Shown here in pieces: positions 21,191-25,554 of a stretch of DNA of 25,554 bases. The translations under genes and the position numbers were made by a program. Source of the stretch: Clostridiales bacterium (GTDB taxonomy: Bacteria > Bacillota > Clostridia > Lachnospirales > Lachnospiraceae); assembly GCA_018369015.1 (NCBI GenBank), contig JAGZDD010000041.1:1-25554 (forward strand). The letters run 5' to 3'. Within the stretch, counting starts at the first letter, position 1. Every line of letters starts with the position of its first letter. Under the pieces are notes generated by a model, which worked only from the letters and a program-made list of their open reading frames with translations, ran no database searches and was not told where the DNA came from.

Positions 21191-23146
21191 ATGATGAAAA
21201 TTACGTTAAAGGATGGTTCTTTTAAACAATACGACCAGGCAATGTCTGTTTATGATATTGCCAGAGATATTTCCGAAGGCCTTGCCCGGGCGGCCTGTGC
21301 CGGGGAGGTTAATGGCGGAGTAGTGGATTTGCGCACTGTGCTTAATGAGGACTGCGCTTTAAATATTCTGACCTTTGATGATGACAAGGGGAAGGCGGCG
21401 CTTCGCCATACAGCCTCCCATGTGCTGGCCCAGGCTGTCAAGCGCCTGTACCCGGACGCTAAATGCGCTATCGGCCCATCCATTGAAAACGGCTTTTATT
21501 ACGATTTTGATATGCCTTCCATGACAAGAGAGGATCTGGATACGATTGAAAAGGAAATGAAAAAGATTATTAAAGAAAATCCGGCCATTGAGCGGTTTGA
21601 ATTGCCAAGAGCGCAGGCGGTAGCTCTCATGGAAGAAAAGGGCGAACCTTATAAGGTAGAGCTGATTAATGACCTGCCGGAGGATGCCGTTATTTCCTTT
21701 TATAAGCAGGGAGATTTTACCGACCTGTGCGCTGGCCCTCATTTAATGAATATGAAAAATATTAAAGCCTTTAAATTGATTTCCTCGTCCGGTGCTTATT
21801 GGAGAGGCAACGAAAAGAATAAAATGCTGACCCGTATTTATGGCACAGCCTACACAAAGACCGCGGATCTGGAAGCTCACCTTGCCTATTTGGAAGATAT
21901 TAAAAAGCGCGACCACAATAAGCTGGGCCGGGAGATGGAGTTATTTACAACTGTGGATGTGATTGGCCAGGGGCTTCCTTTGCTCATGCCAAAGGGAGTA
22001 ACCATGATCCAGACATTGCAGCGCTGGATCGAGGATGAAGAAACAAAGCGGGGCTATGTGCGCACGAAAACGCCGCTGATGGCAAAGAGCGATTTGTATA
22101 AGATTTCCGGGCATTGGGATCACTATAAAGATGGCATGTTCGTTTTAGGCGATGAGGAAAAGGACAAAGAGGTATTTGCCCTCCGTCCGATGACCTGCCC
22201 GTTCCAGTATTATGTATACAAAGCAAAGCAGCACAGCTATAAGGATTTGCCGCTGCGCTACGGTGAAACTTCCACCCTGTTCCGCAATGAGGATTCCGGT
22301 GAAATGCATGGCCTGACCCGTGTGCGCCAGTTTACGATTTCTGAGGGGCATCTTATTGTAAGGCCGGATCAGATGGTAAAGGAATTTAAAGATTGTATTG
22401 CCCTGGCTCAGTATTGCCTGAAGGTTTTAGGCGTTGAGGAGGATGTGACCTATCATATTTCAAAATGGGATCCGGAGAATAGGGAAAAATATATCGGCGC
22501 GCCTGAGGTTTGGGAGGAAACGCAAAACCATATCCGCAACATAATGACTGAGCTTGGCATTCCGTTTGTAGAAGATGTGGGCGAGGCTGCTTTTTATGGA
22601 CCGAAAGTTGATATTAATGCGAAAAATGTTTACGGCAAAGAGGACACTATGATTACAATTCAGTGGGATGCCCTCCTGGCAGAACAGTTTGATATGTATT
22701 ATATTGACCAGAATGGCGATAAGGTGCGTCCGTACATTATTCACAGAACAAGCATTGGCTGCTATGAGCGCACGCTGGCATGGCTGATTGAAAAATATGC
22801 GGGCCTGTTCCCAACCTGGCTGTGTCCTGAGCAGGTGCGGGTACTGCCGATTTCTGATAAATATGTGGATTATGCAGGTAAGGTGCTTGAGGCGCTTAAC
22901 GACAATGGTATTCGTGCCTCTGTGGACGACCGTTCGGAGAAGATCGGCTATAAGATCCGCGATGCCCGCATTAACAAGGTGCCGTATATGCTTGTTGTGG
23001 GCGCTAAGGAGGAAGAGGACAGCGTTGTGTCCGTGAGAAGCCGCTATAAGGGCGATGAAGGCCAGATGCCTCTTGGCCGCTTCATTGATGATATTTGTCG
23101 CGAAATCCGTACAAAGGAAATCCGAAAAATTGAAAATAGGGATTGA
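21191..23146 (+). CDS. thrS: Threonyl-tRNA synthetase, full-length with TGS domain (second copy)
   Basis: A second ThrRS of 651 residues with the full domain order: TGS (1-62, MKITLKDGSFKQYD...), editing domain with H73, H77 (HTASH) and C180, H184 (CAGPH), class II core, and anticodon-binding domain (about 545-651). Zinc ligands are C336 (MTCPFQ), H387 (SEGHLI) and H518 (IIHRTSIGCYER). Its motif 2 region, RNEDSGEMHGLTRVRQFT, differs from that of the upstream paralogue, so the two belong to different ThrRS subgroups rather than a recent duplication. ATG at 21191 or 21194 after AAAGGA; the second has better spacing. It probably shares the T-box transcript. Its TGA (23144-23146) lies inside the -35 element of the next operon. 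Why two are kept is unknown; growth-phase or inhibitor tolerance are possibilities. Confidence 0.93.
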   Translation: MMKITLKDGSFKQYDQAMSVYDIARDISEGLARAACAGEVNGGVVDLRTVLNEDCALNILTFDDDKGKAALRHTASHVLAQAVKRLYPDAKCAIGPSIENGFYYDFDMPSMTREDLDTIEKEMKKIIKENPAIERFELPRAQAVALMEEKGEPYKVELINDLPEDAVISFYKQGDFTDLCAGPHLMNMKNIKAFKLISSSGAYWRGNEKNKMLTRIYGTAYTKTADLEAHLAYLEDIKKRDHNKLGREMELFTTVDVIGQGLPLLMPKGVTMIQTLQRWIEDEETKRGYVRTKTPLMAKSDLYKISGHWDHYKDGMFVLGDEEKDKEVFALRPMTCPFQYYVYKAKQHSYKDLPLRYGETSTLFRNEDSGEMHGLTRVRQFTISEGHLIVRPDQMVKEFKDCIALAQYCLKVLGVEEDVTYHISKWDPENREKYIGAPEVWEETQNHIRNIMTELGIPFVEDVGEAAFYGPKVDINAKNVYGKEDTMITIQWDALLAEQFDMYYIDQNGDKVRPYIIHRTSIGCYERTLAWLIEKYAGLFPTWLCPEQVRVLPISDKYVDYAGKVLEALNDNGIRASVDDRSEKIGYKIRDARINKVPYMLVVGAKEEEDSVVSVRSRYKGDEGQMPLGRFIDDICREIRTKEIRKIENRD

Positions 23147-23171
23147 CGAACATCGTTCCCCGTGCTATTAT
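23143..23171 (+). promoter_or_regulatory. Promoter of the infC operon
   Basis: TTGACG (23143-23148), 17 bases and TATTAT (23166-23171). The -35 hexamer contains the thrS2 stop codon. Confidence 0.65.
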
Positions 23172-23177
23172 ATAGAA

Positions 23178-23318
23178 GTTGTATGAGAATACATTAAAAA
23201 CAAAGCAGAGTACTCACTCTCACCTCAGCATCCAATGTTGATGACTCGGGTTTATATTTAAGAGCTTAACACGGTTATAGACTTAAATGGTGAGTAGTAT
23301 GCTGCTCACCATTTTTTA
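23178..23318 (+). promoter_or_regulatory. L20 leader (ribosomal protein autoregulatory RNA)
   Basis: A leader of about 140 bases with the features of the Bacillota L20 leader: gcagagtactcactctcacc, a central gcatcc...tgttgatgactcgggttt segment, and a final terminator hairpin (23287-23297/23302-23312) with a T-run. It directly precedes infC-rpmI-rplT. In Bacillus subtilis, excess L20 binds this leader and promotes termination. Boundaries are approximate. Confidence 0.85.
23287..23318 (+). terminator. L20-leader attenuator hairpin
   Basis: An 11-bp stem atggtgagtag/ctgctcaccat with loop tatg, followed by six T. Confidence 0.85.
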
Positions 23319-23456
23319 TTTGATCAGGAAGCTTCGTTTCCTGTTAAATAAAAAACGTTCCGCTTTGGATGCGCAGTCGCGCAGAGCAGAAATTTGCAGC
23401 TAAAGCGGCCGCGCCCGGCGCGCCAGCTTTGCGAGCGGAACTCTTTGTTCTTATGA
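23312..23456 (+). repeat. Hairpin plus 85-bp repeat module, copy B (infC leader)
   Basis: The attenuator's T-run is the 5' arm of a second hairpin (23312-23330 with 23338-23355, one bulged T and one G-T pair). The 85-bp module follows at 23361-23445 (cgctttggatgcgca ... gcggaactctt). Arrangement is the same as copy A at thrS1, and the hairpin arms have changed in a partly compensatory way. It ends about 55 bases before the infC ribosome binding site. Confidence 0.8.
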
Positions 23457-23511
23457 TATGAAATTTTTCTGTCATAAAAGAAAAGATCACGTTGGACATA
23501 TGGAGGTGTCA

Positions 23512-24021
23512 ATTATTAGCGATTTAATGATTAATGAGCAAATCAGAGATAAGGAAGTCAGACTTATCGGTGAAGGCGGAGAACAGTTAGGAATTATGTC
23601 CGCAAAGGAGGCCTACAAGATCGCAAGAGAGGCGAATCTTGATCTTGTAAAAATCGCTCCGACCGCAAAGCCGCCAGTTTGCAAGATTATCGACTACGGT
23701 AAGTACAGATATGAAATGGCTAGAAAAGAAAAAGAAGCAAAGAAAAAGCAGAAAACCATCGAAGTGAAAGAGATCCGGCTGTCACCGAATATTGATGTCA
23801 ACGATCTGAACACAAAGATGAATCAGACCCGCAAGTTTATTACAAGCGGAAATAAGGTTAAAGTCAGTGTGCGTTTCCGCGGGCGTGAGCTGGCCCACAC
23901 AGCTTCCGGTAAAGTCATCCTTGATCAGTTTGCAGAAAAATTATCTGATGTTGCGGTAATTGATAAGCCTGCGAAACTTGAAGGAAAAAGCATGGTTATG
24001 TTTTTATCAGAAAAACGCTAA
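23512..24021 (+). CDS. infC: Translation initiation factor IF-3
   Basis: Binds the 30S subunit, checks start codons and initiator tRNA, and prevents premature 50S joining. The protein has the IF-3 N-domain (INEQIRDKEVRLIGEGGEQLG, then AKPPVCKIIDYGKYRYEM), a lysine-rich linker helix and the C-domain (KEIRLSPNIDVNDLNTK, KVSVRFRGRELAH). I place the start at the ATT codon at 23512, about five bases after GGAGG (23502-23506). The resulting M-ISDLMINE aligns with B. subtilis IF-3 (MISKDLLVNE), which also starts at AUU. ATG at 23458 or 23500 would lie before or within the Shine-Dalgarno sequence, and ATG at 23527 is an alternative farther away. An AUU start lets IF-3 repress its own translation. Length about 169 residues. 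First gene after the L20 leader. Confidence 0.93.
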   Translation: MISDLMINEQIRDKEVRLIGEGGEQLGIMSAKEAYKIAREANLDLVKIAPTAKPPVCKIIDYGKYRYEMARKEKEAKKKQKTIEVKEIRLSPNIDVNDLNTKMNQTRKFITSGNKVKVSVRFRGRELAHTASGKVILDQFAEKLSDVAVIDKPAKLEGKSMVMFLSEKR

Positions 24022-24051
24022 ATCATTTTCGTTATTAAGGAGGAAATTACA

Positions 24052-24249
24052 ATGCCTAAAGTTAAAACAAGCAAAGCAGCAGCAAAGCGTTTCAAAAAGA
24101 CAGGTACAGGTAAATTAAAGAGAATGAAAGCTTACAAGAGTCACATTCTGACAAAGAAGTCCACTAAGAGAAAGAGAAATCTTAGAAAAGCTGCAATGAC
24201 AGATGTAACTAATGTAAAGAATATGAAGAAGATTTTACCATATCTTTAA
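24052..24249 (+). CDS. rpmI: 50S ribosomal protein L35
   Basis: A 65-residue, very basic protein of the large subunit. It has the typical start MPKVKTSKAAAKRFKKTGTG and the AYKSHILTKKSTKRKRNLRK core, and full family length. The ATG follows AAGGAGG. It sits 30 bases after infC and 26 before rplT in the conserved infC-rpmI-rplT order, and is controlled by the L20 leader. Confidence 0.98.
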   Translation: MPKVKTSKAAAKRFKKTGTGKLKRMKAYKSHILTKKSTKRKRNLRKAAMTDVTNVKNMKKILPYL

Positions 24250-24275
24250 TTTGAAGAAACGGAGGTACTGTAAGA

Positions 24276-24632
24276 ATGGCAAGAATTAAAGGCGGATTAA
24301 ACGCAAAGAAGAAACATAATAGAGTATTAAAGCTGGCTAAAGGTTACAGAGGAGCCAGATCCAAACAGTATAGAGTAGCAAAACAGTCCGTTATGAGAGC
24401 ATTGGCAACATCTTATGCCGGACGTAAGGAAAGAAAACGCCAGTTCAGACAGTTATGGATTGCACGTATCAACGCAGCAGCCCGTATGAACGGTTTATCC
24501 TACAGCAAACTGATGTATGGCTTAAAGCTTGCGGAGGTTGAGGTAAACAGAAAAATGTTATCTGAAATGGCAATCAACGATGCGCAGGGCTTTACAAAGC
24601 TTTGCGAAGTTGCTAAAGCAAAGTTAGCGTAA
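24276..24632 (+). CDS. rplT: 50S ribosomal protein L20
   Basis: A 118-residue protein that binds 23S rRNA early in 50S assembly and, in Bacillota, represses this operon through the leader RNA. The typical start is MARIKGGLNAKKKHNRVLKLAKGY, seen here with ARGARSKQYRVAKQ-like basic helix sequence (RGARSKQYRVAKQSV), GRKERKRQFRQLWIARINAA and SYSKLMYGLKLAEVEVNRKM. The ATG follows ACGGAGG. It is the last gene of the operon, followed by a short hairpin (ctgcga/tcgcag) and a strong terminator. Confidence 0.98.
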   Translation: MARIKGGLNAKKKHNRVLKLAKGYRGARSKQYRVAKQSVMRALATSYAGRKERKRQFRQLWIARINAAARMNGLSYSKLMYGLKLAEVEVNRKMLSEMAINDAQGFTKLCEVAKAKLA

Positions 24633-24685
24633 ACTGCGAGTGCTTTTCGCAGGCTGAGTAATATTCCGCGATGCGGACAGATTAT

Positions 24686-24717
24686 AAAAACCCTTGATCG
24701 GCTTCAAGGGTTTTTAT
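24686..24717 (+). terminator. Intrinsic terminator of the infC-rpmI-rplT operon
   Basis: Eleven-bp stem aaaaacccttg/caagggttttt with an 8-base loop. The A and T tracts make it potentially bidirectional. Confidence 0.9.
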
Positions 24718-24740
24718 CTTATTCAGGGAGGAAATATTTG

Positions 24741-25554
24741 ATGATAAAATTTTCTCAAATGCCGTATGAACGGCCGGATTTTGAGCAGACAAAGAAGGCT
24801 CTTAGGGAACTGACACTTTGCTTTCAAAATGCGGACAGCTATAGTGCGGCCAGGAAGGCTTTCCTTGAAAAGGAAGCGCTGATGAAGCACATTAATACGA
24901 TGGACACGCTGGCGAATATACGCCATACCATTGATACACGGGATGAGTTTTACGATCAGGAGGTCTGCTTTTTGAATCAAGCGTTACCTGAGCTTGAAGA
25001 TAATTTGCAGCAATGGCGCCGGGCGCTGACAGCAAGCCGGTTCCGCCAGGATTTTGAGCAGGAATACGGTACGCTGATGTTTGTCAACGCTGAGATTTTG
25101 CAGAAAACCTTTGCGCCGGAGCTTGTACCGCTTATGCAGAAGGAAAATGACTTAAAGACCCGCTATGAAAAGCTCATCGCTTCCGCCCAGATTCCATTTG
25201 AAGGCGGCGTTTATACACTTTCCCAGCTTTCACCCTTCAAAAATGACGGGGATGACAGCCGCAGGCTTGCGGCGTGGAAGGCGGAGGGAGCCTGGTATAA
25301 GGAACAGCAGGAGGCGCTGGATGAGATCTATGATGAACTTGTCAAGGTGCGCAGCGCCATGGGCAGGACGCTGGGATACGAAAATTATATTCCGCTGGGA
25401 TATTTCCGTATGAACCGCAATTGCTATGACCGCCATGATGTGGAACGCTTTAGGAAGGCTGTTGTGGCCTATGTCGTTCCTCTGGCAGACCGCATATGCA
25501 AAGCTCAGGCAGAGCGCATTGGCAAGCCTTATCCTATGAGCTTTGCCGACAATG
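24741..25554 (+). CDS. M3-family oligoendopeptidase (5' part, cut by the window end)
   Basis: A cytoplasmic zinc metallopeptidase of the PepF/thimet type that cleaves short peptides. The frame is open from the ATG at 24741 to the last base (271 codons). It starts MIKFSQMPYERPDFEQTKK and shows the N-terminal helical part of M3 peptidases: QNADSYSAARKAFLEKEALM, RHTIDTRDEFYDQE, then RRLAAWKAEGAWYKEQQEALDEIYDELVKVRSAMGRTLGYENYIPLGYFRMNRNCYDRHDVERFRKAV (quoted here only as landmarks: AAWKAEG, LVKVRSAMGRTLGYENY, YFRMNRNCY). The HEXXH zinc site lies beyond the window. GGGAGG precedes the ATG; a TTG one codon earlier is less likely. It lies downstream of the rplT terminator, so it has its own transcription or receives read-through. 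Confidence 0.88.
   Translation, partial: MIKFSQMPYERPDFEQTKKALRELTLCFQNADSYSAARKAFLEKEALMKHINTMDTLANIRHTIDTRDEFYDQEVCFLNQALPELEDNLQQWRRALTASRFRQDFEQEYGTLMFVNAEILQKTFAPELVPLMQKENDLKTRYEKLIASAQIPFEGGVYTLSQLSPFKNDGDDSRRLAAWKAEGAWYKEQQEALDEIYDELVKVRSAMGRTLGYENYIPLGYFRMNRNCYDRHDVERFRKAVVAYVVPLADRICKAQAERIGKPYPMSFADN

Overview
The window looks like a chromosomal segment of a Bacillota/Clostridia gut-type bacterium, most likely a Lachnospiraceae relative. The basis is the archaeal/fungal-type Asd typical of that group, a T-box-controlled thrS, an L20-leader/infC-rpmI-rplT operon, a RelQ-like alarmone synthetase, tRNA genes without encoded CCA, and strong sigma-A-type promoters with AGGAGG ribosome binding sites. 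The species cannot be named from the sequence alone.

Layout. 1-3.5 kb: palindrome-rich DNA, asd, a second palindrome-rich block, tRNA-Ser(CGA), a gene-poor stretch holding a decayed DUF4352-like C-terminal fragment with its old terminator, tRNA-Gly(CCC) on the minus strand, and a small alarmone synthetase gene. 3.35-5.4 kb: two divergent XRE-type regulators flanking a 150-bp control region with two near-identical 16-bp direct repeats. 5.4-18.5 kb: one six-gene, tightly packed operon. 18.5-23.1 kb: a threonyl-tRNA T-box leader and two tandem, non-identical thrS genes. 23.1-24.7 kb: an L20 leader and infC-rpmI-rplT with a terminator. 24.7 kb to the end: the 5' part of an M3 oligoendopeptidase gene.

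The most interesting part is the 5.8-18.5 kb operon. It encodes (1) an exported trypsin-like protease tethered by a membrane segment to a cytoplasmic FHA domain, (2) a PP2C phosphatase, (3) a membrane Ser/Thr kinase without PASTA repeats, (4) a single-pass protein whose cytoplasmic tail carries three perfect-length decapeptide repeats with ETT(A/V)L cores, (5) a four-helix membrane protein, and (6) a 2326-residue exported protein built of Ig-like repeats and anchored by a C-terminal membrane helix. The ETT cores resemble the ETTLL and ETSVL sequences just before the FHA domain of gene 1. They also resemble the phospho-threonine ETT motif of mycobacterial GarA. My inference is a dedicated phospho-signalling module in which the kinase and phosphatase control FHA-ETT docking at the membrane, linked to an external protease and a giant surface protein.

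A second notable signal is an imperfectly repeated element of about 140-150 bp: a long U-tract hairpin plus an 85-bp module at about 86% identity. It lies directly behind both leader-RNA terminators (T-box and L20 leader) and before the ribosome binding sites of thrS1 and infC.
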